Shown piece after piece: positions 1-11,255 of a DNA stretch of 64,000 nucleotides. This DNA is from Pseudogymnoascus destructans (Eukaryota; Ascomycota; Leotiomycetes; Thelebolales; Thelebolaceae): positions 1-64,000 of the forward strand of contig NW_020167559.1 in assembly GCF_001641265.1 (NCBI RefSeq), written 5' to 3'. How positions within the stretch are numbered: position 1 is the first letter of the stretch; every line of letters starts with the position of its first letter. Position numbers and translations under genes: made by a program. Below the pieces are notes generated by a model that did no database searches, was not told where the DNA came from, and saw nothing but the letters and a program-made list of their open reading frames with translations.

Positions 1-1158
1 TCCTCCATCGTCCAGGCCGCTGCTTGTCGATTCCACATCAAAAGCCTCTTTTCATCAACGTGCAGACAAGAGAGACTGTCCGACTCAACGGGCATCATGT
101 GAGGGAGCACTCTGCTTGCCTCGCCGCAAGCCGTCAAAGCTAGGCTACCAAACATCTTCATGGAAGCTGGCGGCCTCGGCCCGAGATTATGAGTAACAGC
201 CTCACTCGCAAACAGTTGCGGCGGAATTGCAAACAGACGTCCGTAAATGGCAACAGGGCAAATGGGGTTTGTGTGTTTGGAGTAACAAGATAATGCAAGG
301 CGGATAGAGAATTAGAGAATGGCAAATACTTGGCTTGCTGAGATGGAGCTAGTCTAAGGAGGGCAGAGAGGTCGAACCTCGGGAGCAAACCTTAACTCCA
401 GCTTATCAAGGTTTATATATATAACGTGCCGGACCTGACTACAGGTGTTTGACAGGCGTAACCCGCGATGCGATCTGCAAAGCAGGGCGGAGATCAGGAT
501 TCAAGTATCCGGTGCACGTGGGAGATATATAAAAACGTAGCACAGCATGGTGTATGAAACGAGAGGATTTGGAATAAGAGACAATGATGAGGCTGCAGGA
601 CAGCGAACTGACGTGATGGTGGACCGGGAAGATGCAGGGACGACGTGATGTCGATGATTAAGTTTAGACACAGGCGGCTGATCAATTTGAAATAGCAGAT
701 GAGTGAGGCCATGCAAACATTGATGTTTGAGCGCGCGGTTACTTGTAGTATATGGTGTGTTTAGTATAGGACAGGTATATGGTTGCTTCATAGGGCTATG
801 ATGCTCAGGGAGGAGTAAGATTATGTTTGCGACGGTGATGATGAAGGTAGTGTATCGATTGGCCGCGCCGAGGGCATGGAATACTCAAATATATATATAT
901 ACACACACATAAAAAGCCGATCGGTTGGTTCCCCAGACCAGACACCAGAACAACTATTAAGGAGAAAAGGAAAAGATCTCACACGGGCAGGGAAAAAAAG
1001 ACAGAAACCCCCCAAGTTTCCTTAGCGCCCATAACGTCGCGATCCGCGCGGACCCCAGACAACCAAGACACCGACTGACCCAAACGGACCTAAACGGATC
1101 GCAGGACCCCTGCTGGGAAACCTCGGTTGGCTAGATTGGTTTAGTTGGCCATCGGGCA
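1..1158. other. No gene recognised
   Basis: Only short open frames without recognisable motifs occur here. A short TA/CA-rich tract lies near 885-910. The first 110 bases could be the tail of a gene lying mostly outside the window, but I cannot support a product. I treat the stretch as intergenic. Confidence 0.4.
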
Positions 1159-1305
1159 CTTCACCGCTTCACCGCTTCACCGCTTCACCGCTTCACCGCT
1201 TCACCGCTTCACCGCTTCACCGCTTCACCGCCACTCTCCTCCTTTCACGGTGCAGCTCTCCTCCTTCACGGTACAGCTCTCCTCCTTTCACCGTGCAGCT
1301 CTCCT
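1159..1305. repeat. 9-bp tandem array followed by a 22-bp-class repeat
   Basis: About eight head-to-tail copies of CTTCACCGC run from 1159 to about 1231. They are followed by three imperfect copies of a roughly 22-bp unit containing CACGGTGCAGCTCTCCTCC (about 1236-1305). Open frames across it are a by-product of the 9-bp period, which has no stop in that register. Confidence 0.9.
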
Positions 1306-1521
1306 GCATCTGGGGAGAAAGGAAACGACACCAACCTCCACATATTATCCCTTAGTCCTTATTCCACACGGTCCAAACGTCAATTAGCAGTTCATTAACA
1401 AGGACAGTACTAAACAGTACTACTACTAGCCAGTACTCCCTCCAGTACACATACAGCGCAACCTCAACTTGCCGCTATTACGACCCGTGGGTGGCTAAGT
1501 GCGTGCGAAACCTGGAGAGTG

Positions 1522-1841
1522 CGGAGAAAGGGAGAAAGGAGAAAGGGAGAAAGGGAGAAAAGGGAGAAAGGGAGAAAGGGAGAAAGGGAAAAGGGAGAAA
1601 GGGAGAAAGGGAGAAAGGGAGAAAGGGAGGAGAAAGGGAGAAAGGGAGAAAGGGAGAAAGGGAGAAAGGGAGAAAGGGAGAAAGGAGAAAGGGGAAAGGG
1701 AGAAAGGGAGAAAGGGAGAAAGGAGAAAGGGAGAAAGGGAGAAAGGGAGAAAGGGAGAAAGGGAGAAAGGGAGAAAGGGAGAAAGGGAGAAAGGGAGAAA
1801 GGAGAAAGGAGAAAGGGAGAAAGGGAGAAAGGGAGCAAGGG
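1522..1841. repeat. GGGAGAAA satellite, polypurine tract
   Basis: About 40 tandem units of GGGAGAAA, with occasional 7-nt and longer variants. The plus strand is almost pure purine for more than 300 bp. Long overlapping open frames on both strands (Lys/Gly/Glu-rich on plus, Ser/Pro/Phe-rich on minus) are artefacts of the repeat and not genes. The mixed 7/8-nt units suggest slippage. Confidence 0.95.
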
Positions 1842-2341
1842 CGGCTTCGTTCGCCCTGGGTCTGTGAGGAGGCCGGTTGATGCGTTGGCAAGTGTCGATA
1901 CATACACACACCACACAGACGACAACACCAAGGAAAGAACGACCTTGCCCTGCCAACTTTATCCCGAAAAACACAGCCAACCCCACGCAGTTGCCACGAC
2001 TGACACGATTGTACACGTCTAAATGCCTGAATAAACGCCCTATGAGGCCCAATTAACGTCAATTCCACGTCAATTGACTCCGCCTGTGGGACTTCCCATT
2101 CCTGGATCCTGGATTTGTCCAGCCACCTTCCTGTTCGTCGTTCATGGATCACTACTGCATATCCTCAATTTGTTTCTCCACCTCCGCTGCACCTACCATA
2201 AAACCAGCGTAGCGTCACGTCCCAACGCGCGCATCCTGCAATGTCACCTCCTCAATCCACGGCCGACGCTGAGGATAAGAGTCCCCTTTCCTCGTCGCCG
2301 CCGATCTCCCTCTCCGACTTCTTTCTCTCATTCCATACTTC
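1842..2341. other. Intergenic; upstream region of the 14-3-3-like gene
   Basis: No independent gene is supported. The last 100 bases are pyrimidine-rich, as fungal 5' leaders often are. An out-of-frame ATG at 2241 opens a short frame that overlaps the main start and could be an upstream ORF if it is in the transcript. Confidence 0.45.
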
Positions 2342-3490
2342 ATGGCCTCCACGGAGGTAGATCAGAAGTTCCTGGGGCAATTCGCAAAGAACATCGCCTC
2401 AGACAACCCGCTCCTGTCGTCCATGCTGTTCAAGCTACTTGGCCTCTCCGTCGTCCTTGCCAAGCAGCTCGTTCGCGCGCGCAAATTGCGAAAGCTCGAT
2501 CCAACCCGTGCGACAAAGAGCCTGGACCTGTACTTCCACATCATATGGCTCAGCCGTGAGGGCCTTCTCATCGTGGAGCAATATGTCCTCCACATGGTCT
2601 CGTCCTTTGAGGAACTCAAAGTCCTGACCTACAAACTACGCGCCTCCTTCTACCACATCTTTGTCCTCTTCCACAACCAACCGTCAATCAATTCAGCCGG
2701 GCCGCGGCAAATCACAACCCGCCAGGGCTACTCTCCCCACGACAGAAGCAGGACAAGGGCAAGGCACCAGCAATACCAGGCACATCACATACACCAACCA
2801 TCCCATCACCCCCCGAATCTCGCTCGTCCTCAGTCCAGCCATCACACCCACTAGAAGGCGGACCTGTACAACATCCCGACGCCCAACGAGACGCGCGACA
2901 ATCCGGCTCCGCAGCAGACTTCCTCCTCCAAAGCAGAGACTACATCCCCACCGCCATGGCCGCCTTCCAAGAAGCCAACGACCTCGCCGAGCGGCTCCTC
3001 TGGGGCTCCCACCCCCTCCGCCTCAGCGTCAAAACCGAATTCTCCGCCTTCCTCTACGACTGCGCCAAAGACGCCGACCGCTCCCGCCGCCTCGCCAAAA
3101 AACACAATCGCAGAAGTCTACAACGCAACCGAAGGCATGGACGACGAGATGTTCGAAGACGCCGCCGAACTCGTCGGCACCCTCGGCAAATTCATGAAGC
3201 GCGGCCTCGGCAGCGCAGGCGACAGCAGCTCGGGAAGCAAGAGCACACTCCGAGCTGGCGCTGGTGCCGCAGAACAGCGACAGGAACCCTCAAGACCCCT
3301 GAGAAGTACACCGCCCAGGGCCGAGAACCTGCGCAACGAAGCGCTGCGCGATGCCCGTGCGACGCCGCCCCGTGCGACGCCTCCGCGTGCGGTGCCGCCG
3401 AGGGGTCTGCTGACTCCGCCCGGGCACCCGAGGAGGGACGCGGAGGTGTCGCCGGCGGTGTCGGGGGTGGGGATGGATAATCCTATTTGA
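2342..3490 (+). pseudogene. Divergent 14-3-3-domain protein with two compensating frameshifts
   Basis: The frame starting at 2342 gives a helical N-terminal half ending in the stretch LRASFYHIFVLFHNQP. Near 2718 the homologous reading moves to another frame (a CCC run seems one base short) and continues through a Ser/Pro-rich linker. It then reaches a C-terminal half with SHPLRLSVKTEFSAFLYDC, typical of the 14-3-3 groove helices. In an A6 run near 3098 it returns to the first frame and continues through IAEVYNATEGMDDEMFEDAA to a stop at 3490. The combined product would be about 383 aa, longer than a canonical 14-3-3 (about 250 aa) because of the linker. 14-3-3 proteins bind phosphoserine partners; this divergent fungal group has no role I can name. 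I see no convincing GT-AG intron that explains the shifts. Both lie in homopolymers and cancel, so this may be a live gene with sequencing errors. Confidence in the family is moderate. Confidence 0.6.
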
Positions 3491-3817
3491 TATGAAGATA
3501 CGTTTTGATTCTGGGCGTTTACGGTACGGCAAAGCGACGTTTTTGTTCAATATCGGGGGGCTCTCTTATTACCAGTGGAGCCAGGGAGGGAGTGGGGGAG
3601 TGGGCGCATTTATGGCGGGAGCTGATCTGATTTGCTCGTGATCCATATGGCGTTGGGCTTTTGTATTGTTTAATGTATTAACATGAGATAGAGGGGGGTG
3701 GTTGCATTTGGTTGGAGATAGCATTCTGTATATATTTCGTCATCGGTTAGCGATGGTGATAATCTACTTTTTTCGAAATGGGATGGGAGGGGGATGCATC
3801 AGAGCGGTGGGAGGGAG

Positions 3818-3905
3818 CAAGCATGGACTGTGACGAGTGAGATAGTCACGGAATACAAATGCAAGCATGGACTGTGACGAGTGAGATAGTCACGGAATAC
3901 AAATA
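3818..3905. repeat. 44-bp perfect tandem duplication
   Basis: Two adjacent copies with a 44-bp period (the landmark GCATGGACTGTGACGAGTGA is at 3821 and again at 3865). Each copy contains a short GTGAC/GTCAC inverted pair. It lies in the 3' intergenic region of the 14-3-3-like gene. Confidence 0.9.
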
Positions 3906-4991
3906 TTGATACTATCAAGCTCCAAGAACCTATTCCCCCTGGCTGCCAATGACAGACAATATTGCCCAAAGCGAATCCAATCTCTCGTCCTCCCAACAAC
4001 CCCCATCCATCCGTACAACCCCCCCACATCTCACAAACACGACACCGGCCTTTCTTCCAAAATAACCCCTCACTCGCACTACCCCTGAAGTAAAAAAAAA
4101 TCTCTCTCGATCTCAGCTCTCTCGCGTATCACGGATCATGTCTCACAACCGTTGATCGGTACTACAATGAGCAGTAGGGTTCATAGGATGCATACTGCGT
4201 GTATTGAGTGAGGTGTGAGACATCGTGGGGGCGGGCGGGAGATACCGTGGGTGGGGGGAGGGCTATTTATGTACGTTCGTTCGGTGAAGGTGGATGGGGC
4301 GCTTCCAGCAAGGATCCCTCTGCTATGGAAGGGAAGAGCCACACCGAGGATCTTTGGCCTGGAGAGCAAGACAAAGTCGAGAAGTTGTTGGCGTGAAGAA
4401 GATGACTGTGGTGCTGCTGATGTTGAAAGTGGCGGTGCGAGAGGCAGCGGTGGTGAGAAGAATCTGTGACGGCGGCATCGATATTAGCGGGAGGGGCAGG
4501 CGACGGTGACAGGATTTAGTTACGACGGCACCTATGTTTTCGGGAGAGGCAACAGTGACAGGAATCTATGACAACGGTGACGAGTCGTGGTTCATTGGAA
4601 GAGGATACCGTCTAGAAACGCCACTTCTGCCTGGAACTGCATTACGGCGTCCCTCTCTCATCCAATCCTCCTTAGACTTGTGATCCTGAATGAAGCCAGA
4701 AGCGATGAAGCCTACATCCCAGGCCGTGAAAGTTCGCATATAGATTGGAAGCTCTTCGCTGCATCGTCCACCTCTCTCCACGTAAGGGTTCACTTGCATG
4801 TGAACAATTGAGTTCTCTGTAGAAGGAGGCAAGATCTGGTAAAGTCGACAGATGATGTTTCATTTTATCCAACTGTATTCCTACTCGAGCAGCTATGTAA
4901 TCCATCACCTAAATACATCCCAGCATCCCCGTCTTCCGAAGCCAACAAGCCTTCCATGATCGACATCTTCAGCTTCCAAGATTTATCGTGT
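3906..4991. other. Intergenic region with weak short repeats
   Basis: No gene recognised. Around 4470-4580 a degenerate unit recurs (GGGAGGGGCAGGCGACGGTG, then GGGAGAGGCAACAGTGACAG). It resembles the reverse complement of the GATTCCTGTCACC-type repeats at 42.5-44.5 kb. Confidence 0.4.
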
Positions 4992-5966
4992 TTAAACACA
5001 TTGCGAGTAGTAAGGTGGGGAGACGGGAGAGCAATTGAGCCGGACTATTTTAAGTTCTCATCAGCAGATTTTCCATAAATCAACAAAACGAGACAGGAGA
5101 GAGGAACTTACAGCACAAGTAGTACACCCCGTATAATCCTGCCCACCACACTGCTGGAACTTCGCAACACTGCAGCTGCCACAACCACCACCCGGCGTCC
5201 TAGTCGCTGTCTGGATAACTGGCGGCCCAGTCGTCGTCGCGGATTCACCGCCAGCAGAGCACGCCGAGCCGGCAACATTGCTGATTCCCAGCGTAGACGG
5301 CGGGACCGGGGTTGACGTACGAGCTGATGGCTGCGGGGATGTTGATGAGGATTCCAGGATCAGAGGCCTTGTAGGCGCCGGGGAAGTTGGGTTGCGGGGG
5401 AGGTTATATCGTTAGTAAATGGGAGGTGAAGATGATAAAGAGGCTGGATGAGACATACAGCAGCTCATGTAAAGCTGGGCACCACCGGTGGATCCAGCAA
5501 CGTGAAGGGCGATGACTTCGGCGCGAAGCAGGAAGTCTCCACTGCAATATCTGATGGAATCTTCACATTCATCCTTCCGCAGCAGTTGTTCAAGTCTCTG
5601 GTGCCCCACCAGTCGTCATCATTAGCATGAGAGTATCTAGCGATGGATACTCATCTATCATACCTTTGCCCACGAATCCGCGTGGACCTTGAACCACCCC
5701 GTCGATCTATCTGCTGTTGAGGCATCGGCAACTTTGGACATATACACGTTGACTGGTCCCCAGTGAGCACCTCCGATTGCTTCAGTACGATGATAGATCT
5801 CCATTTTGCTAGAAAACCAGACTTTAGTACTAACTCATGTTATCACAGAAATTGAGACCATACCTGGTGCATATCAACCGTCACGGTCTGGCCCGCTATG
5901 ACAGAGCACTTGCCTGACACGCTACGGCCATTGCAGCGCATATCATTGCTCGTTACATCGGTGACT
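4992..5966 (-). pseudogene. AA9 lytic polysaccharide monooxygenase with CBM1, N-terminally truncated relic
   Basis: Minus-strand fragments line up in AA9 order. They are VTDVTSNDMRCNG, CSVIAGQTVTVDMHQ, an intron (about 5809-5863), GGAHWGPVNVYMSKV, WFKVHADSW, DDDWWGTRDLNNCCGRMNVK, FLLRAEVIALHVAGSTGGAQ, FPGAYKASDPGILIN, a Thr/Pro linker, and a CBM1 cellulose-binding module (KFQQCGGQDYTGCTTCA, intron, YYSQCV, stop at 4992). AA9 enzymes cleave cellulose oxidatively with a copper held by the N-terminal His. Here the signal peptide and roughly the first 50-60 residues, including that His, are absent. Homology stops near 5966 and a coiled-coil repeat fragment follows. Single-base frame changes lie after IPSDIA (about 5545) and before the linker (about 5290). 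The intron before FPGAYK keeps its GTATGT donor and CTAAC branch but shows no AG acceptor. Non-functional as read. Confidence 0.8.
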
Positions 5967-6204
5967 GTTTGTAGTGTTGTACCCGTCGTTGTGCTCCTTT
6001 GCGGAGTCGTTCTGCTTTTTGCTCCCGTTGCTGTGCATCTTAGCGGAATCGTTGCATTTCTTCGCGGAGTCGTTCTGCTTCTTGTTCCCTTGGTTGTGCT
6101 TCTTCGCGAAGTCGTTCTACTTCTTGTTCACGTCATTGCGCATCTGCTTTGCGTTGCTGCGCTGCTTGAAGCTGTTGCCGCAGAGCTTCAATTTTTGACG
6201 ACAT
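5967..6204 (-). pseudogene. Coiled-coil repeat-protein fragment with in-frame stops
   Basis: On the minus strand an ATG at 6204 opens MSSKIEALRQQLQAAQQR, followed by REQE/ERLREE-type heptads as in the coiled-coil start of repeated fungal genes. TGA and TAA codons interrupt the same frame where CGA or CAA would fit the pattern, consistent with RIP-like C-to-T change. The fragment runs directly into the truncated AA9 relic. I cannot assign a function. Confidence 0.5.
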
Positions 6205-6460
6205 CTTCGAATGCTGAATTAAATGGCTGGCTTTCAACCGTCACTTTTAGTCATAGTGACGCCTAGAAGAATATCACTCTAGTTGTCACAGCAATGTACC
6301 GAAAGCAAAATGCTTGAAAGCGCGGATACATGTGTGTCGGGTGGTGTAGGGTTGAGGCAGTCTCTTTATTATCCACACTGATTAGCTGCGCACTGGGTAC
6401 TCACGAGTCGAGTAGTAGAATTTTTACTCACCCAGCTGAGTTACTCACTCGTGTCCCGAG
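6205..6460. other. Intergenic, possible end of a hAT element
   Basis: Between 6390 and 6460 several ACTCG/CGAGT motifs cluster (CACGAGTCGAGTAG, GAGTTACTCACTCG). Fungal hAT elements often carry such subterminal repeats, and hAT coding relics lie just beyond the neighbouring Fot element. The terminus itself could not be fixed. Confidence 0.3.
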
Positions 6461-6462
6461 TA

Positions 6463-8299
6463 ACGTCCTCCACAAGCGAGTGTCGCATACAAGTGAGTGT
6501 CGCACGCGACGAACACAACGCGCTCCTTATGTGTACTGCAAGATGCCTCAACAAGTTGATATTCCATCAACTAATCTTGAAGGTAGAATATATATTGCTA
6601 TCGAAGCTATTAGATTACGCCAATTTAATAGCATTAGGGCAGCTGCAAAGGCCTCAAATGTCTGTCCTAAGCTACTTGAGAGGCGCCTAAAGGGAATACG
6701 CCCACGACGCGACATTACACCAAAAACTCAAAAACTCAAAAACTCACTTGCTTGGAAGAATCAGTTGTTATTCAACATATCCTCGACCTAGATTCACGGG
6801 GGTTTTCGCCTAGGCTTCATGCTGTTGAAGATATGGCCAATCAATTACTCCATCTCGAGGTGTGGGCAAGGTTGGAGTTAATTGGGCTTCCAACTTTGTT
6901 AAACGCCATGTTGAGCTTAAAACAAAGTTTAATCGCAAATACGACTATAAGAGAGCTCTATGTGAAGATACAGAGCTCATAAAAGCATGGTTTACACTTG
7001 TACAAAACACTACTGCAAAGTATGGAATTACCAATGCAGACATCTACAACTTTGATGAGACGGGTTTTCAAATGGGCATTATTACAACAGCAATGGTTGT
7101 TACAAACTCTGAACGGCAGAATCGACCTAAAGCAATTCAACCTGGAAACAGAGAGTGGGCAACAGTAATTCAAGGGATTAACGCGCAAGGATGGTCAATC
7201 CCACTGTTCATTATTATGAGTGGGAAGAACCATCTCTCAACATGGTATGATGAAGATATACCACAAGATTGGATTCTCGCAGTAAGTGAGAATGGATGGA
7301 CGACAAATGAACTTGGATTTCAATGGATCCAACATTTTCATAAGCATACAAAGCATCGTACAGTTGGTGCACATCGCCTGTTAATTCTAGATGGCCATGA
7401 GAGTCACTATTCTCTACCGTTTGAGCAATACTGTAAGGAGAATGGTATAATATTGCTTTATATGCCTCCGCACTCATCTCATCTACTTCAACCGCTTGAT
7501 GTTAGTTGCTTTGGACCACTTAAGAAGGCATATGGACGGCAAGTTGAGAGCTTAATCCGCACTCATATAAACCATGTTACGAAAGTTGAGTTTCTTCCTG
7601 CCTTTAAGCAGGCTTTGACGCAATCACAAAGCAGAACATCTGCAGTAGTTTTCGAGCTACAGGGCTAGTTCCATTCTGTCCTGATGTTGTGTTGTCACAG
7701 CTTGACATTCAACTACGGCCTTTAACACCACCAACCTTTGAGGATGCTTCATGGGAACCTAAAACACCACACAATCTAATAGAGCTAGCAGTCAAACTAC
7801 ACATCTTAAAGATCGCATTATATGCCATCAAAATAGCTCACCAACTCCTATTAACAATGCGCTAGACCAGTTGTTAAGAGGTGCTCAAACAATGGTGCAT
7901 TCTGCTGTTCTAATGAAGGCGGAAGTTCAGGCCTTACAACAAGCAAATGAAGTTGCAAGTCAGCGCAAAAAGCGAAAAAAAAGCGTATACAACAAGGAGG
8001 GTGTCTTACAATTCAAGAAGGGCAGGATGTACTTGCTCACCTAGCTGTGGGAGAGCAGATATCTCAAGAACTATGACAGGGTGGCAGGGTTGAAAGACAG
8101 CAACGACGTTGCAGAATGTGTGGTAAGACTGGGCATAATGCTCGCACATGTCAAAGGGATTACGAAGATACTATAGAATAGGTGTATAATTAATTTAATT
8201 GATTTTCTAGTCTATAGTTGTTGTTGTTAGAAAGTTTGTTACGATCTGTCAATTGCGTGCGACACTCACTTGTATGTGACACTCGCTTGTGGAGGACGT
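6463..8299 (+). mobile_element. Fot/pogo DNA transposon copy 1, 1837 bp
   Basis: Terminal inverted repeats of about 47 bp start ACGTCCTCCACAAGCGAGTG at 6463 and end with the complement at 8299. Both ends are flanked by a TA target duplication (6461-6462, 8300-8301). Size and structure match Fot1-like elements of the Tc1/mariner superfamily. The enclosed transposase is broken. Confidence 0.93.
6543..8181 (+). pseudogene. Fot/pogo transposase, frameshifted
   Basis: The frame begins MPQQVDIPSTNLEGR with a psq-type helix-turn-helix. It changes frame near 6750 (ESVVIQHILDLDSRGF) and again near 6850 (VNWASNFVKRHVEL). It then runs through the DDE_1 catalytic region: the first Asp in YNFDETGFQMGI, LLILDGHESHYS, and PPHSSHLLQPLDVSCFGPLK. 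After 7650 it shifts again into TGLVPFCPDVVLSQL and ends with a CCHC knuckle (CRMCGKTGHNARTC) and a stop near 8181. An intact homologue is about 550 aa. At least three frameshifts make it non-autonomous. Confidence 0.88.
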
Positions 8300-8301
8300 T
8301 A

Positions 8302-8552
8302 TAATATTAGTAAGTTAATTATTAAAGAGGGTTAATAGCTTACCTTATAATTAGAAATAGGTTCTTGGAAATAGATAGAAGTTTCTGTTTCAAAGTCATC
8401 TTCTATAGTTTGAGAATATAATGATCTTTCAAAGTCATCTAATAGATTATCTTCTTCATTCTCTTGTTGCTGTTGTTGTTGTAGTTGTTGTTGTGTTAGA
8501 GGTAATTCGTTATTAAATTCCTCTCTTAATACTCTATTAACATATTAGTATA
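8302..8552 (-). pseudogene. hAT transposase relic, C-terminal part
   Basis: Read on the minus strand, this stretch gives an acidic Gln-rich segment (LREEFNNELPLTQQQ, a Gln run, then LLDDFERSLYSQ and YFQEPISNYK). Fungal hAT transposases carry such a segment just before their dimerisation domain. It belongs with the fragment at 13257-13380; transposons inserted at TA sites separate the two. Confidence 0.5.
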
Positions 8553-8658
8553 ACGTGGTTTATCAGTACGTCGGACATATCAATACCTCGGACACTTTTC
8601 ATTGGCATTCTACTTTGAATATCAATAAATCAACCATAACATATTAAATTAACTATAA

Positions 8659-11255
8659 CTAAGCGGAATCAGATGAACTAGACATATCTATAGCTTCTTG
8701 ACAAGTTCGCGCATTATGACCAGCTTTTCCACAGATCCCACAGCATCGCCTAGACGGTTGCCCCTCCTTGTGACTACCCCCAACAGCACGTACGTCGCGT
8801 CGTACCTGCTCATCCACATCCTTCTGTGCGATAATAGCCTGTGCATCCTCTACTATAAGTGCACCTCCTTCACGGACACGAGCCTTTTTAGCCCTGCGGC
8901 GTTTGCTAAGGGCTTCGTTGGCTGCTCGAAGGGTACGTACCTCAGCAGACAGAAGGGTGTTCTCATGTGCTAGTCGCTCCATACCCTTTGCCAATGCAAT
9001 AACTGTCCCGAAGAGTGGAGTTGGCGAGCTTCCTTGGTGACGGGCAATTTGATTTCGAACGAGGGTTGTTTGTGAAAGAGCTTCAGTTGGGTTGGAAGGG
9101 GTCTGGGAGACCCAAGGGTTGGTGTTGGCAGTAGAGGGTCTAGAGGGAGTTGGAGTCCGTAACCTCACGTCAAGCTTTGAAAGCACTGCTTGCGGGTCGA
9201 AAGGCACTAAGCCAGCTCTGCGGAACCCGGACTGGGCGTTTTGGGCTGTCATGGATTCCAGATATGCTGCTCTAAAGGCGAGAAAGAACTCGACCTTGGT
9301 AATGTGGTTGATATGAGCCTTAATGAAGGTCTCAATCTGCCGACCATATGCCCGCTTCAACACACTAAAGCACCCGACATCAAGTGGCTGAGTTAAATGA
9401 GACGAGTGGGGAGGTAGTCCAAGAGTTATAATGTTGTGTGCCTTGCAGTACTCTTGGAACTCGGCCGATTCATGACTCTCGTGCCCGTCTAACACCAGCA
9501 TTCGATATGGACCCCTTGCACGAACAGCAGTATGTTTGTCGAAGTGTTTCAACCATTCTAGACCCGTCTCATTGTTTGTCCATCCATTGCTTGTCAGTTT
9601 AACAACCCAGTTGTGTGGAAGGCCGCCGTCTGTATACCAATTTGCAAGATGATTCTTGCCTTTAACTACCAAAAATGGAGGAATACTCCAGCCGTCACTG
9701 TTGATACAAGCAATCGCTGTAGCCCATTCCCGATTCCCTGGCTGAACTGCCTTACCTCTGCCAAGTCGATCTGCACTGTCATACTGACATTCGTTGCACT
9801 CAGTTTGCTATCAAACTCAAGAGCAAACTTAGAAATCTCCTCCTCAAACCTACAAGTCACCATACATATCTTGGCTTATCACACCAACAACAGAAGCAAT
9901 ACTACTCAACGATTGCTGCAAACTCTTCTACTACATCTGTTTATGCTACATACATCACGGCATATCATTTGGACACTCATTGAACAAGTTATTAAGAAAA
10001 TCTCCTCCTTAAGGGGGTGGGTCAATACTACCACATGGCATATCTCTACCAACTAGAGGCCTAGGAACATGAACGATAGCTCTAGAAGCTTCTACAACCC
10101 TCTATGATTCATTACACGTCATCGCTCCTTAGTTACCCACAAGATTGGTTAAGTTATGACATAATTTGTCTATAGGTACTCTGACCTTGGACCTCCTTTT
10201 CACTTCCTATAGGCTAGGAACCCAAGAGATGGTTCTATGGGATTCTCTTACGTTCACTACATGATTAGCAAGCTAGTTGTGGGTCGCACTTGATTTCTAA
10301 TACATTTACCAAGCCTGGTTAGTCATGGAAAGTCATGGAAAATGAGAGAACTACACTCCTTTGGCATAAATAGGATTGCCCTTTCCTTAAGAAAGGGCAA
10401 GCAGGCAATACAGTAAATCGACTAGCACATACTTCTACGTCTTTTCTAAGCTTCCAAGCATTGATCTTGTTATTCTCTGTTTTTGAAAAGTCAGTGAGGT
10501 GCTAACCTCTGACTTACCCCTGAGTTCTCAGACTCAACATTTGTTGCAACTTGTCTAAACCACTTCACCACATCATACACCTGATTGCTGCGTTGTGGAA
10601 TAGTCTAAGCTACAACCCTTTGGCTCTGTTTCCTAAGACAGTGTGTTGTCTTAGTAAATTCATCCCTTCCTTGGGTGGCTAGATTCTCATATCTGGTGCA
10701 CCCACCATTACATGCACGGGTAACAACCATTGCAGGGCAAATCACACCCATCATAAACCCAGTTTCGTCAAAGTTATAGAAGTCGCAGTCCAAAACACCA
10801 TATTTTGCCCTCATATTTTCCACTAGTCGAAACCACGCGCCAATTAGTTCAGGATCTTCGCACAAGGCCCTTTGGAAGTCGTAAACGCGATTAAAACGCG
10901 TCTTTAATTCTGGACGTCGTTGTACAAATCGGTGGGCCCAGAGCTTCCCGACGCGCCTCCCTCCACGCGACTCGAGTATAAAATTTGCCATATCTTCTAC
11001 ACCAGCAAGCCGGGGTGCAAATCCTCTTGAATCCATATCAAGTATATTCCGAATAACCACCTCCTCTTCTAGTATAGTTAATTTCATCATTGCAGGCCGG
11101 CGTTCGTAGACAGTAGTTCGGCCGTTCATTCTGTCGCAGAGTGTAGAATGAGGTACTTCATAGAGCTTAGCAGCCTTCCGACGACTTAGATTTTTTGATG
11201 TTCGGATAGCCTCGATAGCTAGAATGATTTTTGCTTCTTGGGTAATCACTGACAT
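8659..11255 (-). pseudogene. Fot/pogo transposase, intact apart from a solo-LTR insertion
   Basis: Starts at 11255 with MSVITQEAKIILAIEAIRTS (psq HTH). It continues through a CENP-B-like HTH (LEEEVVIRNILDMDSRGFAP) and YNFDETGFMMGV, then is cut after AMVVTRA by the LTR at 9777-10712. Removing the LTR and one 5-bp TSD joins AMVVTR directly to ADRLGRGKAVQPGNREWATA. The frame then stays open through LVLDGHESHESAEF, PPHSSHLTQPLDVGCF and a CCHC knuckle (CGICGKAGHNARTC) to the stop at 8659. The joined length is 1656 nt, exactly 551 codons plus stop. The element therefore looks coding-competent up to the time of the LTR insertion. Confidence 0.93.
9777..10712 (-). mobile_element. Solo LTR, family LTR1 copy A (936 bp)
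   Basis: Begins TGTCATACTGACATTC and ends CCACCATTACA on the plus strand, giving TG...CA ends in either orientation. It is flanked by the exact 5-bp duplication TGCAC (9772-9776, 10713-10717). No internal retroelement sequence remains. Compared with copies B-D it has a divergent stretch around 9905-10020. It disrupts a Fot transposase. Strand is assigned so that TGTAATGG is the 5' end. Confidence 0.95.

Noticed and set aside
1159..1305. CRISPR-like array
   Set aside because: Direct repeats without spacers in a eukaryotic genome; a simple minisatellite.
1464..2152. Long overlapping open frames on both strands across the GGGAGAAA array
   Set aside because: They exist only because an 8-bp purine repeat lacks stops; composition is Lys/Glu/Gly or Ser/Pro/Phe repeats with no domain.
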